This document shows, piece after piece, positions 49,424-61,326 of a DNA stretch of 64,000 bases. The notes under the pieces were generated by a model. That model was not told where the DNA came from. It did not search any database and saw only the letters and a program-made list of their open reading frames with translations. Position 1 is the stretch's first letter; every line of letters begins with the position of its first letter. This DNA is from Prostheceraeus crozeri. Taxonomy: Eukaryota; Platyhelminthes; Polycladida; Euryleptidae. The DNA lies in the NCBI GenBank assembly GCA_907163375.1, contig CAJQUW010015443.1:1-64000 (forward strand), read 5' to 3'. The position numbers were made by a program, and so were the translations under genes.

Positions 49424-50935
49424 GCACGTGTGTGAAGTTAGCGGAACCACTCTGCGGAACCATTTTTTATTGTAGCTTAATTCTATTCGAAACAGCTGCT
49501 AGTATGTCAATTTCAGTCTCCTGATTACGAATATGAGCTCAGATTTTACAAATTCACAGTCGTTTTTGAGAAATTAAAGTTTGAAGATAAAAGTGGTTCC
49601 GCTGTGAAGTTAGCGGAACCAATTGCTGAGTCTCGCTGATTGACGCAGTAAATCAATTTCTTTTGGTCACTACCCGATCAATTTTGTTGTGCTGATCACG
49701 AAAATGTGCCTCATCTTTCAAAACAATGCAGATTTCACCCGGAAATCTGAATTTCACTTTTTCTGCAAGCTGATTGTGAAAGTAGCGTAACCATTTATTG
49801 TGAAGTTAGCGTAACAAAGAATTTCTCAGCAAAATCCATCCTCTCCTACTAATTTGAAGCTCCTAATCACAAATCTGTAATCAGATTTGCAAAACTCGCC
49901 CGCATTGCAAAGATATTCCTCTATCTGTGTCCGCTGTGAAGTTCCCGGAACCACCTACTGGCATTAAAATTTCAAATTCTAATTTTTGCAGAGAATCACT
50001 GCAATAAACATACCAAGAGAATGGAATTGCTTCACTGATCACGGTTTGCCGTCCGATTTCACGGGAGGATAAGTACTTGCCGAGAAAAATTGATTTTACG
50101 GTTTTCAAGGATTTCATCAGAGTCTCAGCAAAATCCAACCATCTCATCTATTGACTTCGGAGGCACAGCAGCATGCACCGAGAAGGGAAGCGCACAAGAA
50201 TTGTGCTGTAATAAATGATGGTTCGGCTGATCTGGAGAGGGTTGGATTTTGCTGAGACTCCGATGAAATCCTTGAAAACCGTAAAATCAATTTTTCTCGG
50301 CAAGTACTTATCCTCCCGTGAAATCGGACGGCAAACCGTGAGCAGTGAAGCAATTCCATTCTCTTGGTATGTTTATTGCAGTGATTCTCTGCAAAAATTA
50401 GAATTTGAAATTTTCAGGGAACTTTTGAAAGGTTCCGGGCACTTCACAGCGGACACAGATAGAGGAATATCTTTGCAATGCGGGCGAGTTTTGCAAATCT
50501 GATTACAGATTTGTGATTAGGAGCTTCAAATTAGTAGGAGAGGATGGATTTTGCTGAGAAATTCTTTGTATTAAAAAATGGTTACGCTAACTTCACAATC
50601 AGCTTGCAGAAAAAGTGAAATTCAGATTTCCGGGTGAAATCTGCATTGTTTTGAAAGATGAGGCACATTTTCGTGATCAGCACAACAAAATTGATCGGGT
50701 AGTGACCAAAAGAAATTGATTTACTGCTTAAATCAGCGAGACTCAGCAATTGGTTCCGCTAACTTCACAGCGGAACCACTTTTATCTTCAAACTTTAATT
50801 TCTCAAAAACGACTGTGAATTTGTAAAATCTGAGCTCATATTCGTAATCAGGAGACTGAAATTGACATACTAGCAGCTGTTTCGAATAGAATTAAGCTAT
50901 AATAAAAAATGGTTCCGCTAACTTCACACACGTGC
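49424..50935. repeat. Foldback element 3 (about 700 bp arms)
   Basis: Left arm about 49,424-50,140, right arm about 50,240-50,935, spacer about 99 bp. Arms are very similar; the left arm is about 20 bp longer because of an extra partial motif near 49,445. The motif GTGAAGTTAGCGGAACCA or near variants occurs about five times per arm, including both outermost ends. It probably marks a repeated binding site. No coding capacity. Confidence 0.9.
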
Positions 50936-52750
50936 GGTGTGCTACAGTTACACCTATTGAGCTGTTAGCATAAAGCATACGCTATATGAGTACCGCACCT
51001 AAATTTGTCATTTAAGATGCTTTACGAGTTTTATTATAAAACCACTGCATGTACATGTCTTTATAAGTCATTGTCTAACAATGTTTGTCAATGTTCAGCA
51101 GTTAACATAGCCATAAGTTCTTGAGTTCTAAACAGTCAACATAACATGCAAACAGACCATGTTCTTTTAATTGCCCAGAGCTTCCATTCAAGCATGATAA
51201 GGGCGACTTTGATAAGAGCATGAAGTTCCGATTTTGTTGTCAAAATTCCACTCAACTCACAGAATATTTGAAATAAGAAATTCTTGATGTTATTAGCTTA
51301 TTTATTTTGGGCTTCACAAAACCGCGCATTGTAAGTTCGTACATATTGTTTGCAGTAAGCTTACATGTATTTTGTTGCATTTGTGCATATTGAATTTTTA
51401 TATATTTCATATATGCATATCTTCACAGATATCTTCCCACCAGCTATCTTATGTCTGCGACAGTCGACATTTATCTGAAAATGAATTCATTCACTTAGTC
51501 TGTTTATATTTCGAATGATAAGATGAAAGCAATTACTTTGTCATGACCAATGTATGATTCAATCATCATTAAATAAAACATTTTCAATTAGTCAGTATAG
51601 GTCCATCAATAGGTTAAATTGAAGGAAAGCCTTATAACGTAAAACGTGTATGTGCTTACTTAGTACTTAGACTGCTAATTACAGTTATTGCAATGAATAT
51701 ACCGCTTCTCACTAATACGACGCTAATACCAAGAATTTTGGCATACAGAAGAATCTTAATGTGAGCACAAAATGCAAAGAATGTACTTTGTTTACTTGAT
51801 CATCTTGTTTATTGAAACTTGAGCTTGGGTTTTTGGATTTGACTCAAGTTTTGGCCCAACCTTGCTGTATACTATGGTGAATCGGCAGGGGTTAGAGTAT
51901 TGAACCCTCGAACTACCAAGGTCTGATACATTTTAGAACTACGAAACAGTGATGAATTTATCACCTTAATAAATGTCTTCATTTTCCCTATTTATCAATG
52001 TTTTTATCATAATATGGACTTTAATGAAATATACATTCTTTGTGTTTCAATTTGAATCATGTGTAAACCAATCCTATCTCATAATTCCATGCATATTTTC
52101 ATAATGCATCAAAGAAATTACAAATCATAAATCAATCTAGCTATATTTCCAACAAACTTTTTATCCAGCTGATCAAGAAAATGCACCATTGGCCACCCTC
52201 TGTCTGAACAATAACTAGCGCACTAGGAATATATGATATGTATATATGTATATAGATGATATAGGATATATGACAGCAACTTTGAGTGGGGCCTAAGGCC
52301 CGACCTCAACGTCTAAAGTATGCCTATCAGTAGGCTATTCAGATAAATATGCTTCTAAGACAAAACATGTATAGGCCTAACTACTATAAAATGTAGGACC
52401 CCTATACCTATAACAAATAACTATTTACTGTAACTACTACACGTTACTATAATTTGCCGAATTTTTGTTCGGTTTAAAAGGCAAGAAATTATCTTCTAAT
52501 AACAAGATCTCCTTGGAAGAAATGCAATCATTTCCCATAATACGCGACAAATTAGTCTCCGAGACTCATACATTCTATGAAGTGCTTCTTTTGAGAAGAA
52601 CAAATCAATCATCCAAGGACCAGTCAACACAATTTGTCTCCTACAGCCTTTTTCACTGTCATCAAGTCTATCCGGCATCGTATTCAATGTATCTTCCCTT
52701 TCTATATTTTTATGTAATCAGATTCGCTATATATATGATCAGATTCGCTA
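50936..52750. other. No gene recognised
   Basis: AT-rich interior of the hAT-like element. A direct 19 bp duplication of ATCAGATTCGCTATATATG occurs at about 52,719-52,757, running into the palindrome that follows. Confidence 0.4.
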
Positions 52751-52820
52751 TATATGAAGCCTATCATGCATGTGTACATACAGTATACTGTATGTACACA
52801 TGCATGATAGGCTTCATATA
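52751..52820. repeat. Perfect 70 bp palindrome without spacer
   Basis: 35 bp arms meeting at CAGTATACTG (52,781-52,790). All positions pair (sums of 105,571) and no loop bases are left over. The outer sequence is TATATGAAGCCTATCATGCA. Such a structure can extrude as a cruciform. Confidence 0.95.
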
Positions 52821-52849
52821 CATGTACAAGTTTACCTGTATAATGACTA

Positions 52850-55402
52850 GAAAACTATTGGAATGAAGGTCCCACTCAACTTTGTGAATAACTCTAAGCG
52901 AATAGTCTCCGTGTCTTTTATTCCATAAAGGCGACAAACAAATGCTGATGGCTGTATGCATCTATACAATAGTAGTTTCGCATGAAAAATCCTTGAATGC
53001 CTGTATGAATCTTTGTGATGAGCCTTTTTCAAGAATATGCATGGGTTTCATTTTTACTTTTCGATAGAAGGCGGAGGTGCAATCACTTCCCCATAATACG
53101 TATAAAAAAGGCAAACACAAGGGTAAATCTTCAGATATGAACCAAAGATATTTCAAGATGCTGTTGACGTTGATGTTTCAGCGGTTTAATGATGTTCCAC
53201 AATCCATAACAAATTGAATTTTCTTTTCTTTAGAAATCGTCTTTGCAAGAAAATACAGTAGAAGAATAAGTGCGCCGGTGTCTGATGATCGCACGACGAA
53301 TCGTTTAATTTCTTTGAGTTGATGAAGATGATAAACGATAAGTGTGTCTGCTTCTTCGTTAAAACATTGGAATTTCGCTAGTCGCTCTACGTAAATTTCA
53401 TTTCCTTCCACCTTCAGTTTTACGCAAGAGCCACCATGTGAAACGAAAACTGTCTTTTCACCTATGATATTCAAGTAGTCCGGTGCTGTCCATTCTTTCA
53501 TACAAAATTCAGCGAAGTCTTCTTTGAACTTTTCATTCTTAAGAAGTTGATTTCCTTTCATCATTGGAATTTGGTCATGGGAAATAACTTTCACTTGATG
53601 TTCAACAGATCCACGTCTCATTCTTTCTGATGACTTCAGAGAATCTTCGAAGCATCTATCGAATAGAATGTGGATTTCATTACCATTTGATGTACATGCC
53701 ACCATATCAAAAGATGACGAGCCATATGTCCAATGTACCTCTCACGTTGCTGAGGACCAGATGCATCATGAATCCTCCATCTATAATATGAGCGGTAGGC
53801 TCCATATTTACTACCTGAGTGTTCTCCAATGTCTGTTTTGTTTCCAAGTATTTCATTAGGGTTGACTTTCGACATTTTAAGGTAGAGTAACTGAACTATG
53901 TGATTGGTCGCAGAGTGGATAGATAATCAGTAACTGGATATGACAGTACATGCGACAAAGAGAATTCAGGAATTTTCTGTGAAGCTATAAGAAGAATGCG
54001 ACCAAATGCATCACGAACACTATGCGATTCTTTGTTTTACTTTTCGTCTTCTTCACGTCATTGAATACAATGTTTAATATTTTCACTCGGGAGATGGTAC
54101 GCAAAAATCGACGATCATCGTTCTCTCATTCATTTTCAAATTGTTGGCGCAACTTTTCACCTCTATTCAATGTATCGAGGAGATACTGTTTGGTAGAATC
54201 ATCTACTACCTTGCCAGTGGTGATGTTGATAAAGGAATCATCGCCTGTTAATTCAAATGGATTGCATGTTTTTGTTATTGCATCTCGCAAACGAATCATA
54301 GAATCGAAATCATTTTTCCTTCTGCTTTCAAATTCTTTCTCATACGGACCTACAAGTCAGTTCCTGTTATTCTTCTCGGATACAGCCAGACATCTTTGCA
54401 TGGTGGTCATAGTACATCGTTGGATGGCATTTTCAGACTCGTGGAAGTGACCTATGCCTTCTGTCGGTGAGGCAGCATCTCGATTAATAGTCTGCTCGAG
54501 TGTAAACCCAATTGCACTTCTTGTGCTCTTCTTCATGGACCTTCTAATGGAAAACGCACCATTCGTAGGATGCGCTTATGCTCATCATCCAATATTCCAA
54601 GTTTGAAAAGTAGCAATGTTCCCCAACGAGCGTTGGGCCTGTTTAATGCGAAGAAAACGTCCAAAATTCGTGGAAGGATGGCTGTGTGTGTTTCAAGGTC
54701 ATTTGTCTGAACAGCAGAATGCAACTTCACAAATGGCCGCACTACCAGGTACACATAGATAGCCCAATACGACGCAGTTGCTCCAATACTTCCATTGATG
54801 ACTTCACTGAAGAAACTGTCATAATTTTCTGCATGTTCTCTTATGACAGGGTTGCTATGAATGTCTTCTGTATCAAGGCTGTTGACAATTTCAAGGATAG
54901 TAGCCTGAAGGTCTGGTGAGCAATTCGTATTCAGGAAAGTTTTATATCTGATATTCTTCAATTCAAATGCTGCTATCATTTGAAGTATTCTATAGCAACG
55001 ATTATAGAATTTGCATCTCACAAAGCCGTTGATGTAACCTGCTCCAAGAATATCAGTTTCGAGTAAAATATATTCCATGCCAGATTCATTTATGAATATT
55101 CCAATTGCACCGAAAAAAGTCATCTCAGGATGGAAGTTCTCAAAAAGATTAAGAATTCGATCGAAAGTCAGGGATTCAATCGCCTGAATGGCATGAGCTT
55201 TGCTGGCAATTACTAAATCGCACGTCACAACAATCTTATTTTGTGTAATTCCATCTGGAAGTTGCAGAGTTCTTGTCATCGTTTCTCTGACTACTTTGTT
55301 TCGTGTCAGAGATAAGAAAATTGGACCCATAAAAGATATCTGCTGTCTAGGCAATTCCTCGTTGCAATTTAGTGGAGATCTGGAGAGAACATAAACTGGC
55401 AT
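52850..55402 (-). pseudogene. Cys/His-rich multi-domain repeated gene, copy 2 (decayed)
   Basis: From 55,402 a 289-codon frame reads LTRNKVVRETMTRTL, PEMTFFGAIGIFINESG, GFVRCKFYNRCYRIL and FFALNRPNARWGTLLLFKLG. These parallel copy 1 at 5,640-6,760. It continues after shifts: EQTINRDAAS (near 54,490), INITTGKVVDDSTKQYL, RDAFGRILLIASQKIPEF, MEPTAHIIDGG and IHILFDRCFEDSLKSSERMR (53,680). Then come CFNEEADTLIVYHLHQL and FVVRSSDTGALILLLYFLA (53,270-53,370), LPFLYVLWGSDCTSAFYRK (53,090) and PSAFVCRLYGIKDTETIRLE (about 52,900). The EADT, SSDT and GSDCTSAF segments with conserved acidic residues look like a metal-dependent nuclease of PIN/FEN type; that is inference. The N-terminal Cys/His modules of copy 1 are absent. 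Stops include TGA near 54,360. Contained in the hAT-like element. Confidence 0.75.
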
Positions 55403-55899
55403 TGGTTTTGGCTTGCCTGCTTCTCAAATGTTTTGGACCTTATTTTCGGGCCCGCTAGTAGGTCCTAGTGCCCTAAAGCCCCAACCCGACCCCGGCAGCA
55501 ACTCATTTTCGTGACTTGCACATGAGTACACACAACTTCAATACTTCAAACTTTTGCCTTCTTCTCAAGTACCAACTCGGCCCGGCCTCCCCGACTAATA
55601 TGCAAGAATCAAAATCTCAAAAGTGTGATAATCTCTGAAAGTGTGATAAATTTATCTTTATGACCAAGGTTCCGAGGGTGAAGCACAGTAATGCGTTAGT
55701 AGTCTATGCATATCCGTAATCCATCTAAAAGTCAGATACTGGAACATTCTTGAAGCGAAAGGCTTTAATAATGCAGAACATAATAGAGGCTGCAAAAAAT
55801 TCAACGAATATTTTTAGTATCTGATATCATCAACCATCTGTAAGATTTTCTTTGTTGATGTCAAAAGCCAAAACATCGACTTCGGTTCGCTTTATAATA

Positions 55900-56200
55900 T
55901 CACAATAACCAGTCAATAAACCGAGCGCCTTCAATCGACAAATGCAGCTGATAAGAGAGCTTCCAGAACTGTTCCACTAGTTTCAGTAACTGGACAAGTG
56001 GAGCGAAGCGTACTTTAGACAAATGAGGTGAACCGCCTTCAACCAGATTCAGCCCCTGCACAGCTCCAGCAGGCAAATGGAGCGTGAGCGTCTCCAAACG
56101 AGGAATGTAGCGGACTGGAGAGCCTCCAGAACAGCTCCAGTTGACAGATGAAGCGGGAAAATGGTATAAACTGTTTGGACTTTGGAAGACCTCCATCCTA
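55900..56200 (-). repeat. Degenerate tandem repeat with open frame
   Basis: Read on the minus strand there are about three imperfect 65-80 bp units with CTCCATTTGCCTGCTGGAGC, GAGCTGTTCTGGAGGCT and similar strings. The 98-codon frame over it has no recognised motif and probably reflects the repeat. GC-richer than its surroundings. Confidence 0.4.
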
Positions 56201-56441
56201 TGACTTGAATAAAAAGGAGGAATCGTGACGATGCATTGGACTGATAGCTTTGTAATTCAGTATTGTTTGACTTCATAGTGAGTCCATACATTAAGTTTGA
56301 ATTATAGTTTTGATATTTTCTCTTCTCGTGTTCATTTTATGTAGTATAAGAAAATCTTGTAATCTCCTTTTCTTTACTACTTGACCAAAGGGGGGAGCGC
56401 CGCTCCCACCGCTCCCCCGTGCCTACGTCACTGTTATCTTG

Positions 56442-57776
56442 GTGTTGCTGTGATTCAATTGAACTTTTACAAAGGTATGATGTACTTTACGAACAGCTAC
56501 AGTATTAAGCGCTTGTTTGTACAATAGGTCAAATGTAGTTCAGGTTCAATGTTTTATATACGACTTACTCAGCAAGCTGCTGTTGACGAATAAGAAGCGC
56601 CGACCAAAAAAAGATTCTAACAGTCACTCACTTTACACGGATATTGAAAGATACACTGACATCTTGGCAAGCATGAAGAAATAAGCAGTCAAATTAAAGC
56701 GTCTGTATCTTTCTGAGACAATAATGGTCTGCCACGCTTTCTAACTGAATCTATTTCGACTGACATCTTGACGTTGGATTCTGCGTTAGATTGCTCATGT
56801 TGATTTGACATGTAACTTCCGTCTTGTTCTGCCAAAATATGTAGCTTCATGATAAGGACTTGGTTTCATCCTCAGACTTGTAAAAAAGTCTTCCGCATCT
56901 CACTTGCGACTGGGAACTTCCATCAATTACTCCTTTACTTTAATCAAATCCTGAGCCCTGGAATGCACACATTTTCATGAACTGAAGGTCAGTAGATCCA
57001 ATCATTTGTGTCTGAATTTCAGAAATCAGTGTTGAAATTTTACAAGTGAGTAGTGCCTGTAACTTCCCATTTTATCGCTGCGTCCGTAATTACTGCATTT
57101 ATATATCTTATTCAGACCAAATTCACAACAATGTAGACGTCTAAATTCGCTACTCAAGGTCAGGTCATACAAATGCATCCAAGCAGATGATCTCCAAAGA
57201 CTTTGAGAACTACAGGCCAAGAATAATGAGGACGAATTCTCGTAGTGGACTACCCAGGATGGAAAATTGAAAACATTGAAGCTCGGGCTCTGATCCCGGG
57301 CTTGATTTAAATGCTTTCAGGAGCCCGGCTGCTCACAGCCACGCGTCATTTGAAAAACATGCAGCACGTGCTGCTTCGACTGACTCATGCTTAGCAACAG
57401 ACGTCCTCAACCGCTTCCACTGAGAATCCAACTCACAAGCTAATTACAGCGCAGCGATCATGTCGTGTCGAACGAGAAGAGGAAGCAGAAGGAGAAGTGG
57501 AAAAAGAAGGAGAAAAGGAAACAGAAAGGAAAATCAACAGTTCTGCATGAACTTCCGGTGTACGTAGGCCTACCTAGTTTGACTGCAACAGGCTTTCCCC
57601 GTTGGTACAATTTTTATGATTTCTCGATGTCTTTGTGTATGAGTGAAGACGGTTAGGATAATAAAAGCAAGCCCTGCAGTCATCCCATTCAATGAAATTT
57701 AAATTTTGAAATGTGAACATTCCTTTTTCGTTCTTGACTTCAATGTTATTCATCAGAATTTCAAATTCGAACTTAC
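56442..57776. other. Probable intron sequence; no gene recognised
   Basis: No coding frame seen. Around 57,280-57,335 a short imperfect inverted repeat is built on GCCCGGG/AGCCCGGCT. Lysine-rich frames near 57,465 come from a purine-rich AGAAGGAG run. Confidence 0.35.
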
Positions 57777-57836
57777 TGGTGGCCACAGGTCTTGGAGGAG
57801 GAGGATGCTGGACAGCGAAATCTTCCTTCTGGATGT
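57777..57836 (-). CDS. Short internal exon of an unidentified host gene
   Basis: A 60 nt segment bounded by acceptor TTTTTACAG and an exact consensus donor GTAAGT. In the likeliest frame it encodes IQKEDFAVQHPPPPRPVAT. Proline-rich linker-like sequence. It keeps frame if skipped (60 nt). Assignment to the same gene as the exons at 46.5-47.2 kb is inferred from strand and position. Confidence 0.5.
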
Positions 57837-58543
57837 CTGTAAAAATGAAAACAAATTCGCAAACATTTCGAACAAGACAATCAAATTTCATGAAATGATA
57901 ATCATATCAAAATATGAAGTGTTCAGTTTGCAGTGGTAAAGAAAAGATACATGAAGCTCAACTCAATGCTTTTCCAAAATCTTTCAATTCTGAACATTGC
58001 ACGTTTTCTCAATCAATTTACTTCCGCATGCAGTCAAATTCATGAATTTATAAACTAAACTGCTCTTCTACAAATGAGCTTTGCTTTTGGAACACGAAAG
58101 AAGATTGATGAAAATATCTTTCCGGTTGCAACCGCTCTTTCATGTCTGCCTGCGGGAATCTTGCAATTTATCCAACGTTTCTCCTGTACAAATCTTCGCA
58201 AAGCGGAGGTTAAGTAAATTCCCACATTTAATAAGGATGGTACAATATCAAATATTTGGATAGTTATTTGTTGGTGATAACTTCTTCAACTCATTTTGAT
58301 CATGAACAACTGCAGACAAGCCATTTTTGCAACTGAGATACCTATACGTGATACACTTTCCTCAAAACACTCTATTTGCACAAACAACTTAAAGTAAATT
58401 TCTTGTGATACAATAAGGATGTACGGCACATTCCTGCGCGTCTACTGCCCTATATAAAGTTTTGACAAATGAATTTTCTTACAATTTGCCTCAGGGCAGT
58501 CTCTAGCAGCGGTAATTATCTCTATGCGTTCGATCAATCTGAA

Positions 58544-58603
58544 CTAGTAGAATGCTGCACGATGCCAGCACAATTGAAGCTTCCTCTCGATGCTTCTTGT
58601 CAA
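58544..58603 (-). CDS. Candidate exon following 58,681-58,779
   Basis: Acceptor CTGCCCCACAG followed by LTRSIERKLQLCWHRAAFY and a TAG; a donor-like GTGCAG lies at about 58,560. The phase agrees with the preceding exon across a 77 nt intron. The combined product reads naturally. True 3' limit uncertain. Confidence 0.4.
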   Translation of the reverse strand: MTRSIERKLQLCWHRAAFY

Positions 58604-58680
58604 CTGTGGGGCAGCAGGAACATTAACTTGAGAAGGAAAATTCGCAATCCTTTCACTTGAATCACTCAAACATTTGAAAC

Positions 58681-58779
58681 AGACATCCGATCGACTTCAT
58701 CTTCGAGAAACTGTTGCACTGGAGTAGGCATCAGGAACACGTTGTTTCGATAAACCATCGACCAAATCTCACCAGTTAT
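58681..58779 (-). CDS. Internal exon of an unidentified host gene
   Basis: Acceptor TTTCTCATGCTAG, then 33 open codons: ITGEIWSMVYRNNVFLMPTP and VQQFLEDEVDRMS, with donor-like GTTTCA. The low-complexity-free, balanced composition in an AT-rich setting supports real coding. Not recognised. Confidence 0.55.
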
Positions 58780-59270
58780 CTAGCATGAGAAATAAGTTTG
58801 TTACGATGAAATGTGTCAATCTAATAGACTCGAAACAATCCTCTCATGTCAAATAACTTCTCTTCTTTTAGAAATTTATCATTTGCAGAACATTTTAAAT
58901 TTCCAAATTGCTGCAAATGAAGATTTTGTGAGAGATTTTTAATGTAGATTTTGTCATAGATCAGAAGATCTGTTCAAAGACATTCTACGATATTTTCCCA
59001 TGGATTGAAGCAAGTATTTGAACTTCTCGAAATCTTGACCCGGTGTGAAGTCTGGGTCACAGAGGCAGGTCAACACCTCAGAATATTATCCTATATTTCA
59101 ATGATTCTGCTTTCTATTGCACTATAGAACTAGCAGTCCACAATGCTCATTGGATCCATAATATAACCTGCTACTAAGAATGTTTGATAACCATTGAATT
59201 ACAAAATCATGAAATTTGCAAGAGTTTTTCAGATGATTCATTTTCGTAATTTATATCTTTATTTTCTGTT

Positions 59271-59567
59271 TTAGATGTTTGATTCGACACGGAAAATGAT
59301 TGATTCCTGCATTTCGAATGTTAAAATTTCTTGAAATTTTGCATTAAATGAAAGATTACTTGATCTTGCCACTTTATCTGCCTCTGTAGTTAGAGGGAGC
59401 AGATTGTGCAGATAGCGGTCCCGCATTTTCAAATTCTCAGTTTCATCGCTGTGTCTTGATGCACAAGTTATATTTGTTTTGCAAATTGGTGGAGTTAAAT
59501 TTCTTACAAAATGATACTTAGAATCAACAGCAACTGACGATATTAAGGCAGTCATCATATTGGCCAC
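59271..59567 (-). CDS. Candidate exon or fragment
   Basis: 98 open codons, with NLTPPICKTNITCASRHSDE, KMRDRYLHNLLPLTTEADKV and ARSSNLSFNAKFQEILTF. Acceptor-like ATATCGTCAG lies at about 59,546. Looks protein-coding in its central part but ends at TAA without a clear donor. May be an exon of the same minus-strand gene or a retroelement fragment. Confidence 0.35.
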   Translation of the reverse strand: MANMMTALISSVAVDSKYHFVRNLTPPICKTNITCASRHSDETENLKMRDRYLHNLLPLTTEADKVARSSNLSFNAKFQEILTFEMQESIIFRVESNI

Positions 59568-60379
59568 CGCAGCAATACAAAAAGGTCGTTATGGTGTACA
59601 GGGCAAACAGAACCTCCCAAAACGCAAGCATGTACACCTATAGTCTAAGGAATGCATTTGCAGAGTGCAAATAATATCTCACAAACAGCCATAATGCTGA
59701 ATCTTTTGTATGATTCGATTCTCAACAAGCTTTCATATCTCTTTACATTTGTATATTATATGGGGCGAAGTTTGCGTAAAGGCGGATTACATATTTATCA
59801 CTCAACGATTACATGCTTCTGGGATTCGAGGATGAACAGGATTTTTTTACTTGTGGGAATCGAAAAGGCAAAGATTGATGTACAGGATTTGTTTACATGT
59901 GCGGATCGCAAAAAGCATACTGTATGTATTGATGGGATGACTTCAATGACACAATGAGTTTACATGTAGGCTTTTTACATGAGATTTTCACATGTGTAGT
60001 TTACAGTATTATGTTTTATATCCCTTAATCGGTTGCGGAAGTAGTGGCCGATGTATTGTATTTCAAATGAAGAACAAATGAAGAAATGCGGGATTACATG
60101 AAGTATTATAGACGGATTAAGAAACTGGCGATAACAAATTCAAGTGAAAAAATAGTATTTTCCATGTGTAGTCTTTGATATAGTGTGTATAGTTTACTTG
60201 CTTTCGGTGTAGTAGAGCGTCATTGTAGTCATATTGTTTGCCTCCATTATCCACTTTCCACTTATCCACGATGTGTAGTGTCAGATATAGTGTAGCATTA
60301 GTTCACTTGTAATCGGTGTAGTAGCACCATTGTATTTCCATGTTTTAGCTCCACTTTTCCAATTTTTATCCATCGGTCT
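59568..60379. other. No gene recognised
   Basis: A 101-codon frame at 59,652-59,957 (+) has no motif. Repeated GTGTAGT strings around 60,160-60,330 look like degenerate low-order repeats. Confidence 0.35.
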
Positions 60380-60868
60380 CCTGTTGTTTTATAATATCCA
60401 TTTTTAATTTCCTTAACCTATGGTGACCATTGTCCTATTCTATTTCCACTACCAGCATCTGTAGTCGGTACAGTATATTAGACATCTGTTTTAAACATGT
60501 ATACGGCAGTGTTTGGAATCTATGGTATTAGTATATATTAACAGTAAGAATGAGTAGTGTTACAAGTCTTAAGATTTCCATTTTTACCAGATATTAGTCC
60601 AAAGCTGATCAATTTTCATTCGTTGCCACGAGGAAGCTCCATTGAGTTCTTTTAAGAACTGATTAATCTAATGGTTACATCCAGTCATTGCATCTGTAAA
60701 CTTGCGGATTGGGGAACGTCATTAGTCTGATCAATTTTCATTCGTTGCCACGAGGAAGCTCCATTGAGTTCTTTTAAGTACTGATTAATCTAATGGTTAC
60801 ATCCAGTCATTGCATCTGTAAACTTGCGGATTGGAGAACGTCATTAGTCCTCATTAGGACTACTTTAA
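60380..60868. mobile_element. MITE-like repeat, second copy with internal duplication
   Basis: Reverse-orientation relative of 6,287-6,649, from CCTGTTGTTTTATAATATCC to GGACTACTTTAA. A 122 bp internal segment (CTGATCAATTTTCATTCGTT onward) is tandemly duplicated at 60,605 and 60,727 almost without change. This explains the extra length. No coding capacity. Confidence 0.65.
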
Positions 60869-61180
60869 CCCATTCAAGGCCGCCTATATAAATATAGGCA
60901 AATTTTTTATAAAAACGGTGGCAAGTATATCAGAATGTTATAATTAAGAATAATGTATGATGACCAGTTCATTGCAATAACCCTATCTTAGAAATTGAAG
61001 CCGTAACGATTTCGTTACGATGGCGTCATATGATGTCAAAATATACAAAAGCATGTTTTTTTCAAATGCAGGTTATGAATTGCTCCAAGCAATTCCTGTC
61101 GAAGTAATGAGTCATAGCTTCAGCATGAAAGCTCTCCATCATATTTCAGAGGTATTTGTCGAAACTGTGAATTAGTAAAT
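60869..61180. other. No gene recognised
   Basis: No coding frame or strong structure beyond a short hairpin GCCTATATAAATATAGGC at 60,882-60,899. Confidence 0.4.
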
Positions 61181-61326
61181 TTAATCAAAGGCCTGCTTTA
61201 TGCCACTTGTCGTTGCTGTTTGCTGTGAAGTCGTTATCGTTGAAATGAGAACAAGTTTTGATATTTCGAAATTCATGTCGAGAAATTGATTCTCGTTCTG
61301 CATCGACTCCAAATTCATGGAGACGC
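61181..61326 (-). CDS. Candidate last exon of the upstream minus-strand block
   Basis: After acceptor GACCGAG the frame that fits the preceding exon's phase reads VSMNLESMQNENQFLDMNFE then ISKLVLISTITTSQQ and ends TAA. A second frame is also open (RLHEFGVDAERESISRHEF), so frame choice rests on phase alone. Weak pyrimidine tract. Uncertain. Confidence 0.35.

Larger units (their letters stand above)
48636..56433. mobile_element. hAT-like element carrying copy 2 of the Cys/His-rich gene
   Basis: The left end is CAGGGACGTAGGTAGG followed by a GGGGGAGCG run. The right end, read inward, is CAGTGACGTAGGCACGGGGG. Such CAG(G/T)G-CGTAG ends with G-rich runs are common in hAT elements. The flanking octamers TTATGTTC (48,628-48,635) and TTATCTTG (56,434-56,441) agree at 6 of 8 positions, consistent with a decayed hAT target duplication. 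Inside are foldback 3, a perfect palindrome and the copy 2 pseudogene. No hAT transposase is recognised. Pairing of these two ends is inference. Confidence 0.55.

Noticed and set aside
6287-60868. A 54 kb element with these repeats as terminal inverted repeats
   Set aside because: The left copy sits inside a pseudogene at the point where it loses collinearity with its relative, and the two copies differ by an internal duplication. They are independent MITE insertions.
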